In this document: one piece after another, positions 9,491 to 18,627 of the stretch
Layout of the letters: every line of letters begins with the position of its first letter
Numbering within the stretch: the first letter of the stretch is position 1
Assembly (NCBI RefSeq): GCF_900116555.1
Contig: NZ_FPAT01000011.1
Coordinates: forward strand, 1-64,000
Reading direction: 5' to 3'
Origin: Actinopolyspora lacussalsi subsp. righensis
GTDB lineage: Bacteria > Actinomycetota > Actinomycetes > Mycobacteriales > Pseudonocardiaceae
DNA length: 64,000 nucleotides
Notes under the pieces: generated by a model
What the model saw: only the letters and a program-made list of their open reading frames with translations
Told to the model about the DNA's origin: nothing
Database searches by the model: none
Position numbers and translations under genes: made by a program

Positions 9491-11710
9491 TCAGAGCATC
9501 TCCAGTGCCGTTCGTTCGATGCTCTCCTCGTCCAGCAGCACGTGATAGGCCGCCTCACCCAGTGGGATGAAACTGTCGGCGCTGCTGACTCGACGGACGG
9601 TGCCGGTGAACCCGGCGTCGATCAGTGCGGTGATCACACGCTCCGAGACGCCACCGGAGGCCCTGGTCTCGTCGGCCACCAGCACCTTGCCGGTCGCCTC
9701 GGCGGCCCGCGACAGCTGGTGCCGGGGCAGCGGAGCCAACCAGCGCAGGTCCAGTACGTGAATCCCCACTCCTCGCTGCCGCAGTCGCCGCGCCACCCGC
9801 AGACTCATCGCCAGCCCGTTGCCGGAGGTGACCAGCGTGAGGTCCGAACCGTACACGTACTCACCCGCGGAGCCGAGCGGTACGTGCCCCGACTCGCCGT
9901 CGGGGTAGCCGGCCGTCCAGCCACCGTCGCCGGGTTCGTGCAGATCGCGGGTGTGATAGAGCGCGATCGGTTCCAGGAACACGCACACCCGTCCGTCCAC
10001 CTCGGCCGCGGCGAGACAGCTCCGCAGCATCGCGGCCGCGTCGTCCGGTCTTGCCGGTGAGGCAACCACGACACCGGGAATGTCCAGCAGCGCGGCGACA
10101 CTGTTGTCGTTGTGGAAGTGCCCGCCGAATCCCCGCTGGTAGGCATAGCCCGGTACTCGCACCACCATGGGATTGCGGTACCTCCCGCTGGAGAAGAATC
10201 CCGTCGTGGCCGCTTCGCCGCGAATCTGGTCCGCGGCGTTGTGCAGGTAGGCCAGATACTGGATCTCCGGAACCGGGAGCAGTCCCGCCAGTCCCGCCCC
10301 GAGCGCGGTGCCGAGGATGCTCTGCTCGTCCAGCAGGGTGTCGAACACTCGTGCGCCGCCGAATTCGCGGTGCAGACCACGGGTTACCCCGTAGACTCCG
10401 CCCTTGCGGGCGACGTCCTGGCCGAAAACCAGCGATCCTTCGTTGTGCGCCAGCTCCTCGGCGAGCGCGCGGTTGATGCTCTGGGCCAGCGTCAACGGAG
10501 TCCCGTTCTTCGACGGAGCGATACCGGAGACCGTTGCCCGCCCCGTCGACGCGGCGGTGACCAGCCGCACCCGTTCGGCGATCCGCTCGGGGCTGTCGCA
10601 CGCGATCGAAGCGCGTACCTCGGCGGAACTGGTCAGCTTGCGCTGGTCGAGAGCCCGTTCCGCGGTCTCGGCGACCTCGGCGCGTTTGGCCTCGTAACGG
10701 TCGATCACCTGCCGCGCGTCCAGCACACCGTGGTTGACCAGTGCTTCGGCGGTACCCAGCAGCGGGTCCCGCCGGTACTCGGCGGTGATGTCCTCGGGGC
10801 TTCGGTACCCGGTTTCCACATCGGAACCCGCGTGTCCCATCAGACGAACCGTGCGCAGGTGCAGCAGTGCCGGACGGCGGTGGGTGCGGACCCAGTCCGC
10901 GGCGCGTTCGGCCACCGCCAGGCACTCCAGCGGATCACTGCCGTCCATCTCGAACCAGGTCAGTTCGGCGCGTGTGCTCAGCGACCGTCTTATCCAACCG
11001 TCCGGGGTGGACACGCTGATCCCGATGCCGTTGTCCTCGCACACCAACAGCAGGGGAAGGGGAATGTGCTGGTAGGAGCAGTGCGCCGCGGTGTTCAGGG
11101 CTCCGGCCGTGGTCGAGTGGTTCGCCGAGGCGTCCCCGAAGCTGCACACCACCACGGAGTCCCGTGGCCACTCGGTCCGCAGTCCCAGCTTCGCGGCACG
11201 TTCGATGCTGAAGGCGAGTCCCACCGCCCGGGGCAGGTGCGAGGCGATCGTCGAGGTCTGCGGCACGATACTCAGCTCGCCGCGTCCGAACACCTTGTGC
11301 CTGCCTCCGGCGATCGGTTCCGACGCGGCTGCCACGACCCCGAGCAGCACGTCCCACAGCGGTGCGACCCCCGACACTTCGGCGGCCCGGCGCAGGTAGA
11401 ACCCACCGGAACGGTAGTGCAGCAGCGCCGGATCCGTCGTGCGCAGCGCGGCGGCGACCGCGGCGTTGGACTCGTGCCCGGCTGAGCCGATGCTGTAGTA
11501 GCCCACGCCCCGAGCTCCCAGCTCACGTGCTGCCAGATCCAGGTGTCTGCTGCCGAGTTGACTGTCGAAGAGTTCGAGCAGTTCCCGTCCGGTCCGAACG
11601 TCGCCCTCCGCCGCGGGGCTCCGGGGAACGTGTCCTTCCGTCGACCACGCGGCCACCTCCCGCAGGAAGTTGTCGTCGACCGGTTCGGTTCGCGGTGTTC
11701 GCCGATTCAT
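9491..11710 (-). CDS. Fused alpha/beta thiamine-diphosphate-dependent 2-oxoacid dehydrogenase E1 component
   Basis: One 739-residue chain holds both halves of an E1 enzyme. The first half resembles E1 alpha: GYYSIGSAGHESNAAVA, HYRSGGFYLRR, and the thiamine-binding stretch GDASANHSTTAGALNTA with CEDNGIGISV. The second half resembles E1 beta: GQDVARKGGVYGVTRGL, FDTLLDEQSILGTALGAG, FHNDNSVAALLDIPGV, and a C-terminal transketolase domain with VADETRASGG. Such fused chains resemble branched-chain 2-oxoacid dehydrogenases. ATG at 11710 is preferred; the longer frame starts with TTG inside the LysR gene. It lies 58 nt downstream of that regulator on the same strand. No E2 or E3 gene is nearby, so the substrate is undetermined. 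Confidence 0.82.
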   Translation of the reverse strand: MNRRTPRTEPVDDNFLREVAAWSTEGHVPRSPAAEGDVRTGRELLELFDSQLGSRHLDLAARELGARGVGYYSIGSAGHESNAAVAAALRTTDPALLHYRSGGFYLRRAAEVSGVAPLWDVLLGVVAAASEPIAGGRHKVFGRGELSIVPQTSTIASHLPRAVGLAFSIERAAKLGLRTEWPRDSVVVCSFGDASANHSTTAGALNTAAHCSYQHIPLPLLLVCEDNGIGISVSTPDGWIRRSLSTRAELTWFEMDGSDPLECLAVAERAADWVRTHRRPALLHLRTVRLMGHAGSDVETGYRSPEDITAEYRRDPLLGTAEALVNHGVLDARQVIDRYEAKRAEVAETAERALDQRKLTSSAEVRASIACDSPERIAERVRLVTAASTGRATVSGIAPSKNGTPLTLAQSINRALAEELAHNEGSLVFGQDVARKGGVYGVTRGLHREFGGARVFDTLLDEQSILGTALGAGLAGLLPVPEIQYLAYLHNAADQIRGEAATTGFFSSGRYRNPMVVRVPGYAYQRGFGGHFHNDNSVAALLDIPGVVVASPARPDDAAAMLRSCLAAAEVDGRVCVFLEPIALYHTRDLHEPGDGGWTAGYPDGESGHVPLGSAGEYVYGSDLTLVTSGNGLAMSLRVARRLRQRGVGIHVLDLRWLAPLPRHQLSRAAEATGKVLVADETRASGGVSERVITALIDAGFTGTVRRVSSADSFIPLGEAAYHVLLDEESIERTALEML

Positions 11711-11768
11711 GTTCGTTTCCGATCCCGCCGTGAACTCCGATGTGGAAAACTCCGGTGCGAGCGGCTTC

Positions 11769-12686
11769 TCAGCCGGGTGCGGCCCACCTCTCGGCAAGTG
11801 CCGCGCAGGATTTCGCCAGTCGCTCCAGCGCCAACGGCAGCAGCGGGTTGGTGTTGTGCTGCCGGTAGATCACCTGGACCCGTCGGTGCGGTTGTCGTCC
11901 GGCGATCGGTTTTACCCCGACGTCCTCGTCACCAACCGCCATGGCGGGCAGCAGGGCGGGGCCGAGGCCACGGGCGACCAGATCGCGGATCACCTTGTAG
12001 TCGTTGCTGCGGAATACGATGTTCGGAACGAAACCCGCCGCGGCCGCCAGCCGGACCAGCACCCGTGCTCCGGCGGTGTCGTCCCGGGTGCAGGTCCACG
12101 AGTCCGCGGCGAGTTCGTCCAGGCGCACCGCTTCCCGCCCCGCCAACGGGTGTTTCGCCGGTAGGCAGAGCCGGAGCGGTTCGGCCAGCAGCTCCTCGAC
12201 GCGGAGTTCCGCGGGCCAACTGCGGGGATCGAGATCGTATTCGAACACCACGGCCGCGTCCACGTTCCCGTCGAGAACCTCCCCGATGACCTCGTCCGGC
12301 TCACCCTCGTCGAGCTGGACCCGGGCGTTCGGCCGCTCGGCCACCACGGCAGCCAGCACGTCCGGGAGCAACCGCGCGTTGGCGGTGGCGAAGCCTGCCA
12401 GCCGCAAGCTTCCGGTTTCCCCCACCGCCACTGATCGCATCTCGCGCTCGATGGCTTCCAACTCCCCGAGCACTTCCTTGCTGCGCTGGGCCAGCCGCTC
12501 GGCCAACGGAGTGCACCGGATGCTGCGCGCGGTCCGTTCGAACAGGCTCGCGCCGAGAGCACGTTCCAACAGCACCATCTGCTGTGACACGGCCGAGGAG
12601 GTGTAGCCGAGGACTCGACCGGCTTCGGCGAACGAGCCGGTTCGTACACATTCTCTTAGGGTCCGCAGGTGTATCGGATTGAGCAC
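11769..12686 (-). CDS. LysR-family transcriptional regulator
   Basis: The 305-residue protein begins with the LysR winged helix-turn-helix: HLRTLRECVRTGSFAEAGRVLGYTSSAVSQQMVLLE (about residues 6-41, given here as the region), followed by a linker helix and a periplasmic-binding-type effector domain from about residue 90. The GTG start has a GAAGG site upstream. It lies between the aldehyde dehydrogenase and the E1 gene, all on the minus strand, rather than divergent from its target as is usual. It may therefore be co-transcribed with one or both and regulate them. The effector is unknown. Family assignment is firm; target assignment is inference. Confidence 0.9.
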   Translation of the reverse strand: MLNPIHLRTLRECVRTGSFAEAGRVLGYTSSAVSQQMVLLERALGASLFERTARSIRCTPLAERLAQRSKEVLGELEAIEREMRSVAVGETGSLRLAGFATANARLLPDVLAAVVAERPNARVQLDEGEPDEVIGEVLDGNVDAAVVFEYDLDPRSWPAELRVEELLAEPLRLCLPAKHPLAGREAVRLDELAADSWTCTRDDTAGARVLVRLAAAAGFVPNIVFRSNDYKVIRDLVARGLGPALLPAMAVGDEDVGVKPIAGRQPHRRVQVIYRQHNTNPLLPLALERLAKSCAALAERWAAPG

Positions 12687-12797
12687 GTTGCCTTCTCGGT
12701 AGGACTGCGTCGGCTCGGCCCGCTCGACGGTGCGGGTGGCGGTAACCCCCGCCCGTTCCCACTCGTCGGTTCCGGTCCCGAGTAGCGGCCCGCGGGC

Positions 12798-14402
12798 TCA
12801 TCGGTGCCCGCGCAGCTCCGTGGGCAGGCGGTAGTCGAGCTGTGGTTCCACGGCCCCGACGTCCATCTGCGCCTTCTGCAGCTTGCCGGAGAAGTCCCAG
12901 TTCAGCGACTGCCATCGGGTGAACTGGTCGATGACCCACATGCCCGAGAGCCTGCTGCCGTTTCCGGACTTGCCGTTACCACCGAAGGGCAGGTGAGCCT
13001 CCGCGCCCGAGGTGGAGTTGTTGGCACTGACCATGCCCGCTCCGATTCCCTCCCGGAACCGGAACGCCGTCCCCGGGTCGGTGGTGTAGACGGCTGCGGA
13101 AAGCCCGTAACCGGGCATGTTGCCAAGCTCGATGGCTTCTTCCAGGGTGTCGAAGGTGGTGACCCCGACCATCGGGCCGAAGGTTTCCCGCTGGAACAGC
13201 GTGTCCTCGGCGCGCAGACCGTCGACCAGCACCGGGTGGTAGTACAACCCCGTGGAGTGGTCACCGCGGAACCCCTTCCGGGGGTTGGAGTCGGTGATGC
13301 GCCCCGTGGCTTCCGAGCCGAGTACCCGGTGGTGCGGCCCTATCTCCTCGAGGAAGCTCTCGAACCTGTCGGCGAACTTCCGGTCCAGCATGGGGCCGTA
13401 GAGCACTTCCTGGGTCGGGTTACCGATCGTGGCTTCCCGCAGCATCGCGTCCAGCCGCGAGACGAACTCGTCGTGTACGTCCCGGTGCACGATCAGATTG
13501 CCCAGCGAGGTGCAGCGTTGTCCTCCTGTCCCCCACCCGGAGAACAGCGCGCCCTCCACCGCGAGATCCAGCTCCGCGTCGGCGGCCACCACCATCGGGT
13601 TCTTGCCACCGAGCTCCAGGCAGGGGGTCTGCAGGTACCTGCCGCAGAGTTCGCCGATGTCCCGACCGACGTCACTGGAACCGGTGAAACCGACCTTGTC
13701 CACCGCACCGTCCTCCAACGCGGCCCGCAGGCCCTCGTAGGTCGGTTGTCCCTCCGCGTAGACCAGGTTCAGCACCCCTTCGGGGACTCCGGCGCGCCAT
13801 GCCAGCTCCGCCAGCGCGCGGGCGGTGGCCGCCGCGTATTCGGCCGGCTTCCACACCACCGCGTTGCCGCAGACGAGGGCGGGAGCCAGGTACCAGGAGG
13901 GAACCGCCACCGGGAAGTTGCCCGCCGTGACCACGGCGGCCACACCTACGGGCGCGCGGAACGTGAACAGCTGTTTGTCGGGCATTTCGGAAGGGACGGT
14001 CTGTCCGTACAGTCTGCGCCCCTCGCCGACGAAGTAGTCGCAGGTGTCGATGATCTCCTGCACTTCGCCGAGCGCTTCCGTGTAAGGCTTGCCGATCTCG
14101 CGGGTGACCAGACCGGCGAGGGTCTGCTTGTTGGACTCCACGAGCCTGCCGAAGCCGGCGACAACGCGGCCGCGGACCGGTGCGGGTACGCGTGACCATT
14201 CCCGCTGTGCGCGTTTCGCCCGCCTCGCGGCCGCGAGGAACGTCTCCGGGCCGTCCAGTTCGACGCGCGCCACCACGTCGTCGAGTTCCGCGGGGTTCCG
14301 CGAAAGGTATTGACCGTGTTCGCCTCGCGGCCTCGTGTGCTCAGCGGCGTCGCCTGCCTGTTCGGGAGAACCGATCACTGAGCGGCACGTCGTAGCCTCC
14401 AC
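12798..14402 (-). CDS. NAD(P)-dependent aldehyde dehydrogenase
   Basis: The protein (about 534 residues from GTG 14402; a GTG at 14459 would add 19) oxidises an aldehyde to an acid. Visible signatures are the nucleotide-binding and substrate region NFPVAVPSWYLAPALVCGNAVVWKP, quoted here only in part as NFPVAVPSWYLAP; FTGSSDVGRDI; the catalytic Glu in CLELGGKNPMVV; the catalytic Cys in GTGGQRCTSLGN; and ETFGPMVGV near the C-terminus. SANNSTSGAEAHLPFGG and the long tail after it resemble actinobacterial semialdehyde dehydrogenases, but I cannot assign the substrate. Its co-direction with LysR and the E1 suggests a shared catabolic pathway, possibly for an amino acid. Neither start has a strong ribosome-binding site, so the N-terminus is uncertain. 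Confidence 0.85.
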   Translation of the reverse strand: MEATTCRSVIGSPEQAGDAAEHTRPRGEHGQYLSRNPAELDDVVARVELDGPETFLAAARRAKRAQREWSRVPAPVRGRVVAGFGRLVESNKQTLAGLVTREIGKPYTEALGEVQEIIDTCDYFVGEGRRLYGQTVPSEMPDKQLFTFRAPVGVAAVVTAGNFPVAVPSWYLAPALVCGNAVVWKPAEYAAATARALAELAWRAGVPEGVLNLVYAEGQPTYEGLRAALEDGAVDKVGFTGSSDVGRDIGELCGRYLQTPCLELGGKNPMVVAADAELDLAVEGALFSGWGTGGQRCTSLGNLIVHRDVHDEFVSRLDAMLREATIGNPTQEVLYGPMLDRKFADRFESFLEEIGPHHRVLGSEATGRITDSNPRKGFRGDHSTGLYYHPVLVDGLRAEDTLFQRETFGPMVGVTTFDTLEEAIELGNMPGYGLSAAVYTTDPGTAFRFREGIGAGMVSANNSTSGAEAHLPFGGNGKSGNGSRLSGMWVIDQFTRWQSLNWDFSGKLQKAQMDVGAVEPQLDYRLPTELRGHR

Positions 14403-14771
14403 CTGCGCACCCCATTCCTGCCGGTGTGTTCCGCACGTTCGGGAGGGAGCAGTGTCCACGTCCCGGTACCGCCACCGTAGACCGTGTTCCCGGTGAGGTA
14501 GAGGACTTCAAGCACGATTCCTGTTCGTGTCGAGCGACAGCGGAGCTTGTGCTCCTCGGGGTGATGCAACAGTGAAGCTGGCGTGCCCTTGATTCGTCGC
14601 CCGGCTATCCGTCGTCGCCGGTGACGGACTCACAATAGCGACAATTCAATCTGTTATTTCAGTGTTAAATGAAATAAAGAGTTCATCGGAGACCTCCGCG
14701 AGAACGAGCGATTCGAAAGAAGAAACGGCACGAGGCGGTGGGGAAGACCCGCGCGAGGGGCGGTTTCGGAT
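14403..14771. other. Intergenic region upstream of the aldehyde dehydrogenase gene, with AT-rich tract
   Basis: No convincing gene. Positions 14640-14690 are unusually AT-rich for this genome and hold an 8-bp perfect inverted repeat (listed separately). The region should contain the promoter for the aldehyde dehydrogenase and the end of the amidohydrolase transcript. Confidence 0.6.
14654..14677. promoter_or_regulatory. AT-rich inverted repeat, candidate operator or terminator
   Basis: TTATTTCA (14654-14661) and TGAAATAA (14670-14677) are perfect complements separated by 8 nt. It lies 94 nt past the amidohydrolase stop and about 250 nt before the aldehyde dehydrogenase start. It could be a LysR-type operator or a weak terminator; the sequence alone does not decide. 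Confidence 0.35.
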
Positions 14772-16397
14772 TCACCCGCGGGCGTCGTGCACCACCCTGC
14801 CGTCGACCACGGTCATAGCCGCACCTACCTCACCGATCTCTCGGGCCGGCAGTTCGAACGGATTCGCGTCGAGCACGGTCAGGTCGGCGCGTTTGCCCAC
14901 CGTGATCGATCCGGTGTGCCGCTCCAACCGGTGAACCCGAGCGCTGCCGATCGTCGCGGCGGCCAGGGCGTCGGACAGCGTGATCGCCTCTCCGGGGAGC
15001 AGTGGTGGTTCACTGTCCGCGACGTCGCTGCGGTTGACGGCCACGTGTATCGCCCGCATGGGATCGATCGTCGAAACCGGCCAGTCGCTTCCGGTGGCCA
15101 GCAGTGTTCCCGCGGCCAGCAGCGATCCGAACGGGTACTGCCGGGCGTACCGCAGCGGACCGAGGTAGGGAGCGGTCAGCTCCGTCATCGCCGCGTCGTT
15201 GTGCGCCCACTCGGCCTGGATGTTGGCCGCTACGCCGAGTTCCGCGAAGCGCGCCAGGTCATCCGGGTGCACCACCTGCAGATGGGCGATCTGATGCCGG
15301 TTCCCGCTGTCGCCGTTCGTTCCGCGCGCCGTGGCAACGGCATCCAGCGCCTGCCGCACGGCGCGATCCCCGACCGCGTGGAAGTGCACCGCGAATCCCA
15401 CATCGTCGAGCACGCGGACCGCCTCGTTCAGCTCGGAGGAGTCGACATACGAGGTACCGCTGCCGTGCCCGTGCAGGTAAGGGTGCAGCATCGCGGCCGT
15501 GAAGTTCTCGCACACCCCGTCCAGCATGATCTTGACCGAACCGGTTCGCACGCCTTCACCGCGTGCTGCCTCGGCTCTTCCGACGAGTTCGGGAATCTGT
15601 TCGGTTCCGCGTCGCCTGTCCCACCACAGCGAACCGGTCACCCGGCCGCTCAACAGGCCTTCGCCGTGCAGCGCTCGATAGTGCTCGAGCGGATCCGGAT
15701 AGTTCAGATACCGACCGAGTATGGCGTCGTGCCAGGCCGTCACCCCGTGCGCGTGCAGCCTGCGCTGTCCCGCCAGCAGCGCGCGCAGGTATTCGTCCCG
15801 GTCGCCCTCCGGGACGTGCCGGCTGACCAGCTCCACCGCACTCTCGTGCAGCGTTCCCTGCGGAGTGCCGTCCCGTTCACGTTCGATGCGGCCCCCGGGA
15901 GGGTCGGCGGTGTCCCGTTCGATGCCCGCCGCACGCAGGGCCGCGCTGTTGGCCCAGCCGCCGTGCTGATCCTCGTTGATCAGCAGCGCCGGACGTCCGC
16001 CCGTCACCCGGTCCAGGCTTTCCCGGTCCGGACAACCGCCAGGGAACAGCGCCATCTCCCAGCCGCCCCCGAGTATCCACCCCGCCCCGGGGTTCGCGTC
16101 GGCGTACTCGGAGATCCGTCGCAGGCACTCCGCGCGTCCCCCGCTGTCGGTCAGGTCGCATCTGACCAGCTGCAGGCCCCCGTAGAGTGGATGCACGTGG
16201 GCGTCCTGCAGGCCGGGCAACAGCAGCCTGCCGCGCAGATCGACGATCTCGGTACTACCGCCGCGCAGCTCCTCGACATCGGCGCGCCCCAGAGCGAGGA
16301 TCCTCCCGTCGCCCACCGCCACCGCGTCGGTGAACGACCGCGTACGGTCCATGGTCGCCACCGGACCACCCAGGAACACGGTGTCGGCGGTGGTCAT
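14772..16397 (-). CDS. YtcJ-like amidohydrolase
   Basis: The 541-residue protein is a metal-dependent hydrolase of the amidohydrolase superfamily, YtcJ/composite-domain type. It begins with a beta-sandwich segment (ADTVFLGGPVATMD) and then LPGLQDAHVHPLYGG near residue 60, where the DxHxH metal ligands sit (DAHVH). Later come FHAVGDRAVRQALD, HLQVVHPDD with metal-binding His residues, a GSDWPVSTIDP segment with the catalytic Asp near 435, and a C-terminal GSITVGKRADLTVLDANPF. The ATG at 16397 overlaps the TGA of the upstream gene by four bases, so the two are translationally coupled. The substrate is unknown; members of this family hydrolyse N-acyl or amide compounds. A long open frame continues upstream but is not part of this gene. 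Confidence 0.82.
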   Translation of the reverse strand: MTTADTVFLGGPVATMDRTRSFTDAVAVGDGRILALGRADVEELRGGSTEIVDLRGRLLLPGLQDAHVHPLYGGLQLVRCDLTDSGGRAECLRRISEYADANPGAGWILGGGWEMALFPGGCPDRESLDRVTGGRPALLINEDQHGGWANSAALRAAGIERDTADPPGGRIERERDGTPQGTLHESAVELVSRHVPEGDRDEYLRALLAGQRRLHAHGVTAWHDAILGRYLNYPDPLEHYRALHGEGLLSGRVTGSLWWDRRRGTEQIPELVGRAEAARGEGVRTGSVKIMLDGVCENFTAAMLHPYLHGHGSGTSYVDSSELNEAVRVLDDVGFAVHFHAVGDRAVRQALDAVATARGTNGDSGNRHQIAHLQVVHPDDLARFAELGVAANIQAEWAHNDAAMTELTAPYLGPLRYARQYPFGSLLAAGTLLATGSDWPVSTIDPMRAIHVAVNRSDVADSEPPLLPGEAITLSDALAAATIGSARVHRLERHTGSITVGKRADLTVLDANPFELPAREIGEVGAAMTVVDGRVVHDARG

Positions 16398-17269
16398 GGG
16401 CGGTTCTGTTCCGCCGTGATCACCGAAACCGCCAGTTCGCGGGCCTCGTCGTCCACGTAGGGAAGCTGGAACTCGCGTTCGCGGATGTGTTCCACCAGTT
16501 CCGGTTGCGGAGCCAGTTCGTGGGTGCGCAGGTAGTAGCCGACGGCCCCCGGCCAGATCCAGCTCCCGTCGGTGTGAAACGTCATGGGTACGGCGGCCTT
16601 GCCGTACGGATCGAGCCGGTCGCTGTCGTAACCGCGTGCCGCGAGAACGACGGGTGCGCGTTCGAGGTACTCCAGAACTCGGTCCCGGTCCTCGGGGGTG
16701 AGCGCCTGACGGTTCGTCACCGGTCGCCCGACGGCGTCGGTGCCGTCGAACACGTCGGCCCTGTGCAGTTGTTCCGGGCTCGTGGCCGCCCCGGGGGTGC
16801 TCAGCCCGGCCCGTTCGGCGAGCCATCCGGGGATGTTGTGCGTGGCACGTGGGTACCGGCTCAGCTCCGCGGCGAACTCGGTGTACGGGGGTTCCTGTTC
16901 CCATTCGGGACTGTGGTCGCCGTTGAAGTCGACGCTGTAGCTGGCCGGACGGCTGAGCCGGTAGGTGGCGCTGACCCACGTGCCCCGCTGCGGCTGGTAC
17001 ATACCGTGCCGCAGCTCGGCGAACAGCTCGCCCACTTCGGATGTCATGGCGACCGGGATACCCGTACCGTTGGGTGCGATCAATTCCGCGGCCAGCTCGC
17101 GGTACGAACCGACGGCGCGGTACCGCACGCTCACTTCCTGCCAGCCGGGCGGCAACGCGTGCACGATTCCCCGACCGATTCGCTGGATCATCTCCTGCTG
17201 CTCGTGTTGATCCAACATCCCCGGCGCTTCGGTCTCGCCGGGTTCCCGCGGTGGTTCCGGTTGGCTCAT
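16394..17269 (-). CDS. Conserved hypothetical protein, possible YezG/DUF600-like, coupled to amidohydrolase
   Basis: The 291-residue product has no signal peptide or membrane segment. From ATG 17269 (AGGATGCAGG upstream) it has a helical start with LPPGWQEVSVRYRAVGSYREL, quoted only as GWQEVSVRYRAVGSY, then RGTWVSATYRLSRP, YSVDFNGDHSPEW, and a C-terminal module with TFHTDGSWIWPGAVGYYL. The first part recalls DUF600/YezG-type proteins (often immunity proteins for polymorphic toxins). The second recalls a C-terminal segment I associate with Streptomyces hypotheticals. Neither link is certain. Its stop overlaps the amidohydrolase start as ATGA. No adjacent toxin gene is visible. I do not know its function. 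Confidence 0.55.
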   Translation of the reverse strand: MSQPEPPREPGETEAPGMLDQHEQQEMIQRIGRGIVHALPPGWQEVSVRYRAVGSYRELAAELIAPNGTGIPVAMTSEVGELFAELRHGMYQPQRGTWVSATYRLSRPASYSVDFNGDHSPEWEQEPPYTEFAAELSRYPRATHNIPGWLAERAGLSTPGAATSPEQLHRADVFDGTDAVGRPVTNRQALTPEDRDRVLEYLERAPVVLAARGYDSDRLDPYGKAAVPMTFHTDGSWIWPGAVGYYLRTHELAPQPELVEHIREREFQLPYVDDEARELAVSVITAEQNRP

Positions 17270-17586
17270 ACCTGCATCCTCCCGGTCTGATGGCCGAACT
17301 TGGCCGCTCCCGCGATTTCGCGACTGGTACTCGGAGCGCGGTGGTGGGAGACGACTCCGACACAAGCCTAGTAGTGCGTTCTTCCGTCCTGGGGCGGTCG
17401 TTCGAGTGCGCAGCCCGGCAGGCGGGTGGTGTGGGCGTGATTAACGCGTCGCCTGGGAGGAGCGCGAGCCCGCCCCTGTTCCGAAGACTCTCAGTAGCCG
17501 AAATGGCCGTTCGAATTCACCCGTGTTGACGATGTTCGAAGCGGTAAGGTGCTGGGTGCTGCTGTCGATCGCGGTGCGAGGTCCCA
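17270..17586. other. Divergent intergenic region
   Basis: The 317 nt separate the minus-strand hypothetical gene from the plus-strand SDR gene and should hold two divergent promoters. A TTGACG hexamer lies at 17526-17531 but no well-spaced -10 element follows. Nothing else recognised. Confidence 0.5.
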
Positions 17587-18522
17587 GTGCCTTTGCGTGT
17601 GTTCGTAGCCGGAGCCACCGGTGTGATCGGGCGACATCTGTTGCCGATGTTGGCAGGACGCGGCCACCGAGTGACCGCTCTGGTCGACGAAGTCGAGGAA
17701 GCACCCCGTGAGGGGGCCGAGACAGTCGTGCTCGGTGACCTGTTCGACTATCCGACCCTGTGTCGCGCGTTACGAGCCGCTTCGCCCGATGTCGTGCTGC
17801 AACTGTCCGGCCTCGACGGAACGGACGGCGACGAGGCGCTGCGGCGTACTGCCAGGTTGCGCGAGCAGGGGACTCGGAACCTGGTGGACGCTTCCATCGA
17901 TGCGGGGGTGCGTCGCGTCGTGGTGCGCAGTTCCGCCACGGCGTACGCCCCGCAGGGGCGCGAAGTCGCGGACGAACAGAGCCCACTGTTCACCACCGCC
18001 CCGGACGAATGGGGGGTGGCCTGCCGTGCCGTCGAGGAGATGGAACGGATTCTGCTGCGGCAGTCGGCCGTCGAGGGTGTGGCCCTGCGGTTCGGTGCGC
18101 TCTACGGGGTCGAAACACCGTTCGCGGAAGCCGGGGAGTTTCATCGACGTGTGCTGGGCAGTTCTCTGCCGCTCGTCGAGTCGGGTGAGGGGATCACGTC
18201 GTTCACGCATGTGGAGGACGCGGCGGCGGCCGTGTTCGAGGCTTTGGACGATGTCGAACCGGCCGCGTACAACGTGGTGGACAACGAACCGGCCGAAAGC
18301 GGGGAATGGTTGCCCGCCTACGCACGTGTGATCGGAGGCCCCGAGCCGGTCTCGCTGACGTTGGAGCAGGCCAGGCAGCAGTTGGACTGGGCGACGGTGC
18401 ACTTGCTGAGCGAACAGCGCGGGGCCAGCAACTTCCGTTTCAGGGAGGTCTCGGGGTGGCGGCCCCGCTGGCCCAGCTGGCGCGAGGGTCTGGCCAGCCT
18501 CTTCGGACTCTGGCCCGTCTGA
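17587..18522 (+). CDS. NAD-dependent epimerase/dehydratase (extended SDR)
   Basis: The 311-residue protein starts with a Rossmann motif FVAGATGVIGRHLLP (GxxGxxG near residues 8-14). It continues with an Asp-containing second strand region, VVRSSATAYAPQG near residue 118, and a helix with a WGVACRAVEEMERIL segment. The usual YxxxK catalytic pair is not clear; the equivalent region reads EWGVACRAVEE, so the protein may be an atypical SDR of the NAD(P)-binding type that lacks classical catalysis. The later TSFTHVEDAAAAVFEAL and NVVDNEPAESGEWLP are typical of this family. GTG start. It stands alone, with no sugar-biosynthesis neighbours. The substrate is unknown. Confidence 0.75.
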   Translation: MPLRVFVAGATGVIGRHLLPMLAGRGHRVTALVDEVEEAPREGAETVVLGDLFDYPTLCRALRAASPDVVLQLSGLDGTDGDEALRRTARLREQGTRNLVDASIDAGVRRVVVRSSATAYAPQGREVADEQSPLFTTAPDEWGVACRAVEEMERILLRQSAVEGVALRFGALYGVETPFAEAGEFHRRVLGSSLPLVESGEGITSFTHVEDAAAAVFEALDDVEPAAYNVVDNEPAESGEWLPAYARVIGGPEPVSLTLEQARQQLDWATVHLLSEQRGASNFRFREVSGWRPRWPSWREGLASLFGLWPV

Positions 18523-18627
18523 TTGAGGTTTCCCGGTCGGGTTGTCGGGTTGCCCGCTCGGCGGAGCCTCTCGTACGGCCGGGCCGTTCGACCGTTCTGT
18601 GAGACTTGTTCCGAAATCGAACGTGGT

